This document shows, one piece after another, positions 8,250-15,838 of a DNA stretch of 64,000 nucleotides. A program made the translations under genes and the position numbers. Location: assembly GCA_963506915.1 (NCBI GenBank), contig CAUORE010000001.1, positions 78,759 through 142,758 of the forward strand. Reading direction: 5' to 3'. The notes under the pieces are model-generated. The model did not search any database. It was given only the letters and a program-made list of their open reading frames with translations, and had not been told where the DNA came from. Every line of letters begins with the position of its first letter. Position 1 is the stretch's first letter. This DNA comes from JABCPE02 sp963506915. Lineage in GTDB: Bacteria; Bacteroidota; Bacteroidia; Flavobacteriales; Weeksellaceae.

Positions 8250-9206
8250 ATGGAATACTTGGATTTTGAACAACCGATAAAAGAGTTGATGGAACAATAT
8301 GAAAAATGCGCTATTGTAGGCGAAGAGAGCGGCGTGGATGTTTCAGCAACTTGCAAACAGATAGAAGAAAAAATTAACAAGACTAAAAAGAAAATCTATG
8401 GCAACCTTACGCCATGGCAGAGAGTGCAGCTTTCCCGCCACCCAGACAGACCCTATACATTGGACTATATCCACGGAATAGCGGATGAGGGCAGCGTTGT
8501 CGAGCTTCATGGCGATAGATGTTTTGCGGATGACCCAGCGATGATAGGAGCGATGATAAAAATAAATGGTCAAAGCGTGATGGTTATCGGGACACAAAAG
8601 GGAAGAACTACGAAGGAAAGACAATACAGAAGATTCGGGATGTCTAATCCTGATGGATATCGTAAGGCGCTGAGGCTGATGAAGCTGGCGGAGAAATTTA
8701 ATATGCCTATCGTGACTTTGATAGACACTCCTGGTGCTTATCCAGGTCTTGAAGCAGAGGAAAGAGGGCAAGGTGAGGCTATTGCAAGAAATATTTTTGA
8801 GATGAGCCTTCTGAAAGTTCCTGTAATCGCTATTGTTATCGGTGAGGGAGCTAGTGGAGGAGCTCTGGGAATAGGTGTAGGGAACAAGGTTTACATGATG
8901 GAAAATACTTGGTATTCAGTGATTTCGCCAGAATCATGTTCTTCTATTCTTTGGAGAAGCTGGGAGTACAAAGAAACTGCTGCCGATACGCTGAAACTTA
9001 CAGCACAAGACATGCTGAAAGAAAAGTTAATAGACGGCATCATCACTGAACCGCTTGGAGGAGCTCACTACGACCCAACAGAAGCATTTGCTAATGTGAA
9101 AGACACAATTTTAAAGAATATAAAAGCATATAAAGGCTTTACTGAAGATGAACTTGCTACACAAAGACAAGAAAAATTTGTAGCAATGGGACAATACAAA
9201 GGATAA
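8250..9206 (+). CDS. accA: acetyl-CoA carboxylase carboxyltransferase subunit alpha
   Basis: 318 residues. With AccD it transfers the carboxyl group from biotin-carboxyl carrier to acetyl-CoA, giving malonyl-CoA for fatty acid synthesis. The family start MEYLDFEQPIKEL is at 8250; an in-frame TTG 33 bases upstream lies in the promoter box and is rejected. Typical blocks are LTPWQRVQLSRHPDRPYTLDY, PGAYPGLEAEERGQGEAIA and GEGASGGALGIGVG (oxyanion region). AccD is not adjacent. The gene is monocistronic between its own promoter and a bidirectional terminator. Confidence 0.96.
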   Translation: MEYLDFEQPIKELMEQYEKCAIVGEESGVDVSATCKQIEEKINKTKKKIYGNLTPWQRVQLSRHPDRPYTLDYIHGIADEGSVVELHGDRCFADDPAMIGAMIKINGQSVMVIGTQKGRTTKERQYRRFGMSNPDGYRKALRLMKLAEKFNMPIVTLIDTPGAYPGLEAEERGQGEAIARNIFEMSLLKVPVIAIVIGEGASGGALGIGVGNKVYMMENTWYSVISPESCSSILWRSWEYKETAADTLKLTAQDMLKEKLIDGIITEPLGGAHYDPTEAFANVKDTILKNIKAYKGFTEDELATQRQEKFVAMGQYKG

Positions 9207-9212
9207 TCAAAT

Positions 9213-9246
9213 AAAAAAAAGCTGGAAAATTTTCCAGCTTTTTATT
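9213..9246. terminator. bidirectional terminator between accA and the exported-protein gene
   Basis: An 18-base perfect palindrome (9221-9238) is flanked by eight A on the left and five T on the right, so it can stop transcription from both convergent genes. Confidence 0.85.
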
Positions 9247-9247
9247 T

Positions 9248-9760
9248 TTATCTTACGCCTAATGTTAGTTGATAATCAGCATTGATGGTTCTTGATTGTT
9301 GATATTTTCCTCCACATATTACGGAAGAAATAGTATATGAACCTTTGTTTAAAGACATTCTTCCCGTAGAGTTTGCAGGAACACTCATATTATAGCTGCT
9401 TTTCCCTGTAAAATTTACTACAATAGGGCATTTTGATAGATTTTTGACAGTTACATATGCACTATTTCCTTTACTGCTTCCGTTGAGTATTCTAGTGGCT
9501 TCTTCAGCGGTTTCTTGGTGGCTTCTGTGGTTGCTTTGAGGCTGGTGAGAAGTCGAGGTGTGCGAGGAAGAACTGCTGACACTTAGACGGGCTAACTTCC
9601 TTTTGAATTCAGGAGTTTTAGGGTGAGTAGGATAGTTTACAATGAAATTTGCAACTACCTTCGGGTCGTTGGATTTTTCTGTCTGTTCTACGGTATATTG
9701 GGACTGAGCGAACATACCTGCGGACATAAATCCAAAAAGAAGTAAAATGGTTTTTTTCAT
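9248..9760 (-). CDS. exported protein of unknown function (possibly DUF6759 type)
   Basis: 170 residues from the ATG at 9760; an upstream in-frame TTG at 9787 would spoil the signal peptide. Residues 1-18 (MKKTILLLFGFMSAGMFA) form a signal peptide. Residues about 20-55 are a polar segment, followed by a Ser/His/Gln-rich linker, and the last 80 residues resemble a beta-sandwich with NLSKCPIVVNFTGKSSY and one more Cys (ICGGKYQQS), so one disulfide is possible. Similar exported proteins occur in Chryseobacterium relatives, and I recall the name DUF6759 only tentatively. It is divergent from tsf with a shared 64-base promoter region. Confidence 0.65.
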   Translation of the reverse strand: MKKTILLLFGFMSAGMFAQSQYTVEQTEKSNDPKVVANFIVNYPTHPKTPEFKRKLARLSVSSSSSHTSTSHQPQSNHRSHQETAEEATRILNGSSKGNSAYVTVKNLSKCPIVVNFTGKSSYNMSVPANSTGRMSLNKGSYTISSVICGGKYQQSRTINADYQLTLGVR

Positions 9761-9775
9761 CTTTATAAAAATTTG

Positions 9776-9783
9776 TATCTTTG
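9776..9783 (+). promoter_or_regulatory. -7 box TATCTTTG of tsf
   Basis: TATCTTTG, 42 bases before the tsf ATG, overlapping the upstream region of the divergent gene. Confidence 0.65.
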
Positions 9784-9798
9784 CCAATTAATTAATTA

Positions 9799-9806
9799 CA
9801 AAAATA
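9799..9806 (-). promoter_or_regulatory. -7 box TATTTTTG of the divergent exported-protein gene
   Basis: The minus strand reads TATTTTTG, 38 bases before the ATG at 9760. It lies 16 bases downstream of the tsf -7 box, so the two promoters face each other and overlap. Confidence 0.5.
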
Positions 9807-9824
9807 TAAAAAAATATTATAATT

Positions 9825-10793
9825 ATGTATACACCAGTAGCAGCAGATGTAGCTAAACTAAGAAACACAACAGGTGCAGGAATGATGGACTGCAAAAAGG
9901 CTTTGGTAGAAGCTGAAGGGGATTTTGAAAAAGCTATCGAAATCCTTAGAAAAAAAGGACAAAAAATCGCAGCAAATAGAGCAGATAGAGAATCTACTGA
10001 AGGAGCTGTAATCGCAAGAGTAAACGAGGATAACACACTAGGTGCTATCATCTCTCTAAACTGCGAAACTGACTTCGTTGCTAAAAATGATGCTTTCGTA
10101 GAATTGGCTCACGAATTAGCAGAACAAGCAATGAACTATGCTTCTAAAGAAGAGTTCTTGGCTTCTGATTTCCACGGAATTACTGTTGCTGAAAAACTAA
10201 TCGAGCAAACAGGAGTTATCGGAGAGAAAATAGAAATCGGTGCATTTGAAAGAATCGAAGGACCTTTCTTGGGAGCTTATATCCACGCAGGAAACAAAAT
10301 CGCAGCTATCACAGCATTGTCTGCTAAAGTAGATGGAGCAGCAGAAGCAGCAAGAAACATCAGTATGCAGGTAGCATCTATGAGCCCAGAAGTTCTTTCT
10401 TACAAAGATTTCTCTCCTGAGTTCATAGCAGCAGAAACAGATGCAAGAATCGCAGCTATCGAGAAAGATAACGAGGAGCTTGTAAGACTTGGAAAACCAT
10501 TGAAAAATGTTCCTAAATATGTTTCTTATGCACAGTTGACAGAGCAAGTTCTAAAACAAGCAGAAGAAGATGCAAAAGCTGAATTGAAAGCTGAAGGTAA
10601 GCCAGAACAAATCTGGGATAAAATCTTACCTGGTAAAGTTCAGAGATTCATCAGTGATAACACTTCTCTAGACCAAGAAAAAGCATTGCTTGACCAAAAC
10701 TACATCAAAGACGGAGACATGAAAGTTTCTCAATATGTGAAATCTGTAAGCCCAGACCTTGAAGTAGTAAGATTTGTAAGAGTTTCTCTTTAA
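9825..10793 (+). CDS. tsf: translation elongation factor Ts
   Basis: 322 residues, the guanine nucleotide exchange factor for EF-Tu. The N-terminal UBA-like domain contains LRNTTGAGMMDCKKAL (EF-Ts signature) and the core carries CETDFVAKNDAF (second signature), which contacts EF-Tu. The length agrees with the longer EF-Ts of Flavobacteriia. In most bacteria rpsB lies directly upstream; here the neighbour is a divergent exported-protein gene and tsf has its own promoter and terminator. Codon use is that of a highly expressed gene (many AGA, GAA, AAA, CCA). Confidence 0.97.
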   Translation: MYTPVAADVAKLRNTTGAGMMDCKKALVEAEGDFEKAIEILRKKGQKIAANRADRESTEGAVIARVNEDNTLGAIISLNCETDFVAKNDAFVELAHELAEQAMNYASKEEFLASDFHGITVAEKLIEQTGVIGEKIEIGAFERIEGPFLGAYIHAGNKIAAITALSAKVDGAAEAARNISMQVASMSPEVLSYKDFSPEFIAAETDARIAAIEKDNEELVRLGKPLKNVPKYVSYAQLTEQVLKQAEEDAKAELKAEGKPEQIWDKILPGKVQRFISDNTSLDQEKALLDQNYIKDGDMKVSQYVKSVSPDLEVVRFVRVSL

Positions 10794-10814
10794 TTAAAAT
10801 TATAAATTTTACCC

Positions 10815-10853
10815 AATTCCTCTTAGCCGAAAAGCTGAGAGGAATTTTATTTT
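10815..10853 (+). terminator. terminator of tsf
   Basis: A 13-base-pair stem with one wobble (10815-10827 with 10834-10846), loop CGAAAA, followed by a T-rich tail. Confidence 0.85.
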
Positions 10854-10927
10854 CTGAGTAGCATGTTTTTATAAAACTTAGTGATAAATATCAGTATTTT
10901 AAATAATCATTGTATGTTTTTTATTGT

Positions 10928-10935
10928 TAATTTTG
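10928..10935 (+). promoter_or_regulatory. -7 box TAATTTTG of the methyltransferase gene
   Basis: TAATTTTG, 38 bases before the ATG at 10974. Confidence 0.45.
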
Positions 10936-10973
10936 CTAACAAAATATACTTTTTTAACACTAAATAGAAGAAA

Positions 10974-11717
10974 ATGAGCGAAATAAGTGAAATAATCAGA
11001 GATTACTGGACAGAGCGCTCCAAAACATATAGCGATTCCACATTGCAGGAGCTTTATGGAGACAATGCCCAGAACTGGGAAAATATTCTCTATGGAGATA
11101 TTGATAAGAACCAGAATTTGAAGATATTAGACATCGGAACAGGGCCAGGGATGTTTGCGGTGCTGCTGGGAAGAAATCCGAATTTCGAAGTGTCCGCAGT
11201 AGATTCGAGCAAAGGGATGATAGAACAGGCGACGCAGAATGCACAGAAATTCGGAGCGAAGGTGAATTTCCAGCTGTTGGATGCACAACAGCTGCCTTTT
11301 GAGGATGATACTTTTGATGTCATTGTCACTAGAAATGTCACATGGAATCTTCCTCACCCAAAAGATGCTTACAAAGAATGGAAAAGAGTACTGAAAAAGG
11401 GAGGAAAAATGATAAATTTTGATTCCAATTGGTATTCTTATCTTTTTGATGAAAATCTTCACAAATATCATGATGAACATCCAGACAAGAAACTCCAAGA
11501 AGTCCTGCCAGAAGGAATGGAAGCACGAATGGAGAACATCGCAAAAACGCTTCCTCTTTCCAAGGAGAGAAGGCCAGCGTGGGATGTTAATTGTCTTTTG
11601 GATTTAGGGTTTTCTAAAATGGCTTTTGATTATAATATCAATGATGAGGTCTATGATAAGGAGCATCAGGAAATCAATGCTTACGCACCGATGTTTAGAA
11701 TTATCGCAGTTAAATAA
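10974..11717 (+). CDS. class I SAM-dependent methyltransferase
   Basis: 247 residues. Motif I ILDIGTGPGMFAVLL near residue 49, an acidic residue ending beta-2 (VSAVDSSKGM), motif LLDAQQLPFEDDTFDVIVTRN and the post-motif WKRVLKKGGKMINFD place it in the Methyltransf_11/25 (UbiE-like) group. The C-terminal third is a substrate lid that names no substrate. Its stop is followed after 20 bases by a binding-protein lipoprotein gene on the same strand, so the two are probably one transcript. This suggests a metallophore or corrinoid-linked substrate, by inference only. Confidence 0.85.
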   Translation: MSEISEIIRDYWTERSKTYSDSTLQELYGDNAQNWENILYGDIDKNQNLKILDIGTGPGMFAVLLGRNPNFEVSAVDSSKGMIEQATQNAQKFGAKVNFQLLDAQQLPFEDDTFDVIVTRNVTWNLPHPKDAYKEWKRVLKKGGKMINFDSNWYSYLFDENLHKYHDEHPDKKLQEVLPEGMEARMENIAKTLPLSKERRPAWDVNCLLDLGFSKMAFDYNINDEVYDKEHQEINAYAPMFRIIAVK

Positions 11718-11737
11718 TGATAAATTAAATTTAAATT

Positions 11738-12733
11738 ATGCATAAAATATTTTGTTCAGTTGCACTAGGAGCGCTTGTTTTGTCTTGCTCGGGGAAGAAA
11801 GAAACACGAGATAATAAGGCGCAAACTAACGCTCCTAAAATGGAGAAAGTAGAATATATCTATCACGATGGGACTAGGGATTTAAAAGTAACCATCACTA
11901 CACCGCCACAGCGTGCGGCTCTTTTTACACCGCATATGACGGAGATGCTATTAGCATTAGGTCTAGGCGATAGAATAGTGGTGGGAACTACGGAAGGACC
12001 TGTTTCCAAGCAGTTTGAAAAGGAATATGAGAAAGTTCCAGATGAATATAAATTCATAGGACATAGTTTCAAAATGACCAAAGAGGCATTCCTGCTTAGA
12101 GAGCCGGATTTTGTGTCTAGTGATGGAGACCTTAGCTCAGAATCCACAGGTTCGCCAGAGGAACTTTTGGCTCAGGGAATAGCGCCATTTACGCCAAAAA
12201 CCATCCAGACTCCAAATGCTACGATAGAAACTGTGTATGAAGATTTCTATATGCTGGGAAAAATCTTTAATGTAAATGACAAAGCGAAGGAAGTAGTAGA
12301 GGGAATGAAATCCAAACTTGCTGAGGCTAAAAAAACATTCGTAGTTAAACCTGAAAACGAAAAGAAAAAAGTAATGATACTTTCTTCTATTAACAATGGG
12401 ATTTGGGTTTTCTCTTCTTTGGCGGCGGATTTGGTTCGTCAGGCAGGTGGTGTCAATATTTATGAAGATGCAGGAACAGCGTATGAGTTCGTATCTTTTG
12501 AGAGTGTGGTGCATAGAAACCCAGATGTGATTTTCATCACGGATACACAGTCTAGAAACATGACTCCCGAAGAAAAAGCAAACTTCATCAAAAATCACCC
12601 TATCTTGAAGGATATCAATGCAGTGAAGAATAATCAGATTTATGAAGTGAATTTTGCAGATGTTTCGCCAGGGGTAAGAAATGTAGATTTTATCATTAGA
12701 CTGAATAAAGTTCTTTACCAAGGAGGAAAATAG
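11738..12733 (+). CDS. ABC transporter substrate-binding lipoprotein (TroA/BtuF superfamily)
   Basis: 331 residues. The lipobox VLSCSG puts the lipidated Cys at about residue 18. The mature protein has the two-lobe layout of Fe-siderophore, haem and cobalamin binding proteins: lobe 1 with FTPHMTEMLLALGLGDRIVG-type block near residue 65, a long connecting helix (KEVVEGMKSKLAEAKK) and lobe 2 with FESVVHRNPDVIFIT. The ligand cannot be named. No permease or ATPase gene is adjacent, so the partner transporter must be elsewhere. It is 20 bases after a methyltransferase gene. Confidence 0.85.
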   Translation: MHKIFCSVALGALVLSCSGKKETRDNKAQTNAPKMEKVEYIYHDGTRDLKVTITTPPQRAALFTPHMTEMLLALGLGDRIVVGTTEGPVSKQFEKEYEKVPDEYKFIGHSFKMTKEAFLLREPDFVSSDGDLSSESTGSPEELLAQGIAPFTPKTIQTPNATIETVYEDFYMLGKIFNVNDKAKEVVEGMKSKLAEAKKTFVVKPENEKKKVMILSSINNGIWVFSSLAADLVRQAGGVNIYEDAGTAYEFVSFESVVHRNPDVIFITDTQSRNMTPEEKANFIKNHPILKDINAVKNNQIYEVNFADVSPGVRNVDFIIRLNKVLYQGGK

Positions 12734-12764
12734 AATATTGTTTGAGAATAGTTGTGTAAATTTC

Positions 12765-12815
12765 AATAATTTCGTTGAAAAATCGTGTTTTTATTGGTTT
12801 TTTAACGAAATTATT
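12765..12815 (+). repeat. inverted repeat before the AGCS symporter gene
   Basis: Perfect 12-base arms AATAATTTCGTT and AACGAAATTATT, extendable by one wobble and five A-T pairs to about 18 pairs around a 15-base loop. It lies 32 bases after the binding-protein gene and 31 bases before the symporter ATG. No T run follows, so it could be either a weak terminator or a leader structure. Confidence 0.7.
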
Positions 12816-12846
12816 ACGATATTAGCAAGATAAAATTAATACAACT

Positions 12847-14310
12847 ATGGAACAATTGGTAGAAAAGATAGCTGGGCTTATTTGGTCTGATATCTTTATT
12901 TTATTATGTGTTTTCACGGGAATTTATTTCTCCATTAGACTCGGTTTTCCTCAGTTTACCCAAGTAAGGGAAATGCTGAGGTTACTTTTTCAGGAGAAAG
13001 AGTCAGAGAAGGGATTGTCTTCTTTTCAGGCGTTTTCTTTGGCTATTTCGGGGCGTGTAGGAACGGGGAATATTGTGGGAGTTGCCACGGCGATAGCTAT
13101 GGGAGGGCCGGGGTCTATATTTTGGATGTGGTTGATTGCGATTTTGGGTTCCGCATCGGCATTTGTAGAATCTACTCTGGGACAGGTTTATAAAAGAGAA
13201 ATAGACGGCGAATACCGCGGAGGGCCCGCCTATTACATAGAAAAAGGGCTAGGGATAAAGTGGTATGCTGTTCTTTTCGCTGTGATTGCGGTGGTGTGCT
13301 GTGGGTTTCTTTTACCAGGGGTTCAGAGCAATAGTATAGCACAATCCATGAATAATGCCTTTGGGATAGTTACTCAGACGGATTATTTTATTCCTATGAA
13401 TATCTTTGGGGTGATAGTTGTAGGGCTTTTAGTGGTGATAATATTTGGAGGGGTTAAGAGATTGGGGCATGCTTCGGAAACGATAGTTCCCATAATGGCG
13501 GGAGCTTATATTTTGGTGGGGCTGATAATCATTATTCTCAATTTTCATAGAATTCCAGAAGTATTTTCTACAATTATTTCTTCGGCTTTTGGACAGGATG
13601 CTGTTTTTGGGGGGATTTTAGGAAGTGCTATTGCTTGGGGAGTGAAAAGGGGAATTTATTCCAATGAAGCAGGACAGGGGACAGGGCCTCACGCAGCGGC
13701 GGCGTCAGAGGTTATCCATCCAGCGGAGCAGGGGCTGGTGCAGGCGTTTTCTGTGTATATAGATACTCTTTTTGTTTGTACTACTACGGCGTTTATGATT
13801 TTGTTTACTAATCAATATCATGTGATGGATGAGCAGACTAAAATGATGGTGGTGGAACATATAAAAGATGTGGACTATACAGGTTTTACGCAGGCTGCGA
13901 TTTCTTCTCATTTTCCTTCTTTTGGGAATGAGTTCGTAGCGATAGCACTCTTTTTCTTTGCTTTTACTACCATAATGGCTTATTATTACTATGCAGAAAC
14001 AAATCTTACCTTTATTGTCTGTTCTAAATATCACCATTTGGCTATTTTTGTTTTAAGAATCGTTTTTCTCATAGGAGTGTATATGGGAAGTGTACGAGAA
14101 GCTAAAATGGCGTGGATAATAGCAGATGTAGGATCTGGACTGATGGCATGGGTAAACATTATAGCGATTTTACTGCTGGGAAATACCGCACTGAAAGTAT
14201 GGAAAGACTATAAAACTCAAAAGAAAAATGGAATACAAAAACCAACTTTTGATATTAAAAAACTAAATATTAAAAATGCTGATTTTTGGGAGAAAAAACA
14301 AAATCCCTAA
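12847..14310 (+). CDS. alanine or glycine:cation symporter (AGCS family)
   Basis: 487 residues with about ten hydrophobic membrane spans. Family blocks are GRVGTGNIVGVATAIAMGG near residue 70, GGPAYYIEKGLG near 125, and SNEAGQGTGPHAAAASEV near 275, which holds residues used for substrate and sodium binding. It imports alanine, glycine or a related amino acid with sodium or protons. The tail after the last span is short, Lys-rich and cytoplasmic. The gene stands alone, preceded by a large hairpin and no TAnnTTTG box. Confidence 0.9.
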   Translation: MEQLVEKIAGLIWSDIFILLCVFTGIYFSIRLGFPQFTQVREMLRLLFQEKESEKGLSSFQAFSLAISGRVGTGNIVGVATAIAMGGPGSIFWMWLIAILGSASAFVESTLGQVYKREIDGEYRGGPAYYIEKGLGIKWYAVLFAVIAVVCCGFLLPGVQSNSIAQSMNNAFGIVTQTDYFIPMNIFGVIVVGLLVVIIFGGVKRLGHASETIVPIMAGAYILVGLIIIILNFHRIPEVFSTIISSAFGQDAVFGGILGSAIAWGVKRGIYSNEAGQGTGPHAAAASEVIHPAEQGLVQAFSVYIDTLFVCTTTAFMILFTNQYHVMDEQTKMMVVEHIKDVDYTGFTQAAISSHFPSFGNEFVAIALFFFAFTTIMAYYYYAETNLTFIVCSKYHHLAIFVLRIVFLIGVYMGSVREAKMAWIIADVGSGLMAWVNIIAILLLGNTALKVWKDYKTQKKNGIQKPTFDIKKLNIKNADFWEKKQNP

Positions 14311-14435
14311 AACTATGGTTTAGAGACTTTGACAGGTTATAATATATGAATGGATTTTTACAATTAGTGTCTTTTGGTTAGAAATTGTTACAAAAAAGAT
14401 TAGTTTTTTTTGTTTTGGTTATTTAATGCATTGAT

Positions 14436-15221
14436 TTATTGGTTATAATGTTTAGATATAATATATAAAACCCCAACACAAGCTCCTATTAAAAGTGAGA
14501 TTAACAATAGTGAAATTATAAGAAATATAATATAGGCTGTTTGACCATACTTTTTAAATTTTTCATTGCAAAAATCACTTGCTTTTTGTAGGAAGTCAAG
14601 TTCTTTTTGGATTTTTAGGAAACTTCTATCATATTCAAAACCATCTTCTTCATCTTTGATTTCAGCTACAATTTTAGAAATCTTCATGATGTGTTTTCCA
14701 TAACTTTCATACATCCAGTATTTTCCTATAAAATATAGAATTACGCAGAATGTTAAAAATAGTATAATAAAAAAAATAATATTAGATTCTTTGTTATGTA
14801 AATATAAAGTAGAATATAAACCTAACATAATGGGAACAAATACAATATTAAAAGATTTATAAAGCTCTGAATTTAAAACCAATTCATACCTTAAATCCAA
14901 AATATTATGATAGGTATTAAGGTTTTTGGTATTCAGCTTTTTATAAAAAATATAGAATTTCAGATAATAATATCCTATTATTGTAAGTGCTATAAATACT
15001 AATATAACAAGTAGATAGGTCTGCTCAGTATTCTTTCCCATTAAAGGCAGCATTATAGCCCATAAAGAAAAGGAAACAACACTTATCCAAAATTCTGTCC
15101 GCATATTCATCCGAATTATTTCCAGAGGCGTATGAATTTCTTTTTGTTTTTCCAAGGAAATTTCGGGAACGGATTCTATTTTTTCCTTATCCCACACTTG
15201 TTTTAAGTTTTCTAAATCCAT
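14436..15221 (-). CDS. membrane protein partner of an ECF sigma factor
   Basis: 261 residues. A short cytoplasmic N-terminus (MDLENLKQVWDKEK) with a helix typical of small Bacteroidota proteins encoded after ECF sigma genes is followed by two hydrophobic spans around residues 45-90, two more around 125-165, and a last one near 235-258. It sits 20 bases after the sigma gene in the same operon, which suggests it binds or controls that sigma factor as an anti-sigma protein. No zinc-binding anti-sigma motif is visible. It is more AT-rich than its neighbours. Confidence 0.6.
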   Translation of the reverse strand: MDLENLKQVWDKEKIESVPEISLEKQKEIHTPLEIIRMNMRTEFWISVVSFSLWAIMLPLMGKNTEQTYLLVILVFIALTIIGYYYLKFYIFYKKLNTKNLNTYHNILDLRYELVLNSELYKSFNIVFVPIMLGLYSTLYLHNKESNIIFFIILFLTFCVILYFIGKYWMYESYGKHIMKISKIVAEIKDEEDGFEYDRSFLKIQKELDFLQKASDFCNEKFKKYGQTAYIIFLIISLLLISLLIGACVGVLYIISKHYNQ

Positions 15222-15241
15222 CAGATTTTTTTATTAAATTT

Positions 15242-15751
15242 TTATGATTCTTTGTGTATCAATTCGTTTACTAAGTCGCTCAGTTTCTGTTTGGCTCGGT
15301 TTAGTTTTACACGGCAGTTTCCTTCCGTTATTCCCAGCTGTTCTGCCATTTCTTTCCCAGAATAGTCTTCTAAATAGTAGAATATCAGCGCTTTGTCTAT
15401 CGGGCTCAGCAGGTGGATGGCATCATACATTATTTTTACTTTATACTCTTCTTCGGAGGTTTCTTCATTTTTGATGTCAAAATTCTGAATTTCCTCTTCC
15501 CGAGAGATGAACCCTCTTTTCTTCTCAGATTTCAAGAAAACTATCGCAGTATTCAGGGCTACACGATACATCCAAGTAGAAAATTTGCTTTTTTCCTCAA
15601 AACTTGGGTAGGCTTTCCACAGCTGATAAGTAATTTCTTGAAACAAATCACTCTGGTCTTCTGGCTCGTCCATATACATTTTGGAGATTTTGAAAAGCAC
15701 GCCTTTATGCTTTTCTATTCTCTCTAAAAATTCCAGCTCTAATGAAGACAT
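15242..15751 (-). CDS. RNA polymerase ECF-type sigma factor
   Basis: 169 residues. Region 2 includes DQSDLFQEITYQLWKAYPSFE and the -10-contacting STWMYRVALNTA near residue 60. Region 4 includes LSPIDKALIFYYLEDYSGKEMAEQLGITEGNCRVKLNRAKQ-type helix-turn-helix near residue 115-155 with a typical ECF layout and no sigma region 1 or 3. Its signal and regulon are unknown. The promoter region has a TGTAACA element, a form that resembles ECF -35 boxes, so autoregulation is possible. Confidence 0.9.
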   Translation of the reverse strand: MSSLELEFLERIEKHKGVLFKISKMYMDEPEDQSDLFQEITYQLWKAYPSFEEKSKFSTWMYRVALNTAIVFLKSEKKRGFISREEEIQNFDIKNEETSEEEYKVKIMYDAIHLLSPIDKALIFYYLEDYSGKEMAEQLGITEGNCRVKLNRAKQKLSDLVNELIHKES

Positions 15752-15790
15752 TGATTGATTTTTATCTAATTAGTATTTAAAATAAAAATT

Positions 15791-15797
15791 TGTTACA
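15791..15797 (-). promoter_or_regulatory. candidate ECF -35 element TGTAACA
   Basis: The minus strand reads TGTAACA 40 bases before the sigma gene ATG. It resembles the AAC core of ECF sigma -35 boxes, and no TAnnTTTG box is present. The -10 part is not recognised. Confidence 0.35.
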
Positions 15798-15807
15798 CAT
15801 TTATTCG

Positions 15808-15838
15808 AAAAAATAAAACCACATTTTTTATGTGGTTT
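15808..15838 (-). terminator. terminator of pncB
   Basis: A nine-base-pair stem (15816-15824 with 15830-15838) overlaps the pncB stop codon. On the minus strand it is followed by a T-rich run. Confidence 0.8.

Noticed and set aside
12137..12766. 209-codon minus-strand ORF
   Set aside because: Shadow of the substrate-binding lipoprotein gene.
14334..14456. Repeated GGTTATAAT on both sides of the AGCS/sigma-operon gap
   Set aside because: Short and AT-rich, so chance is likely.
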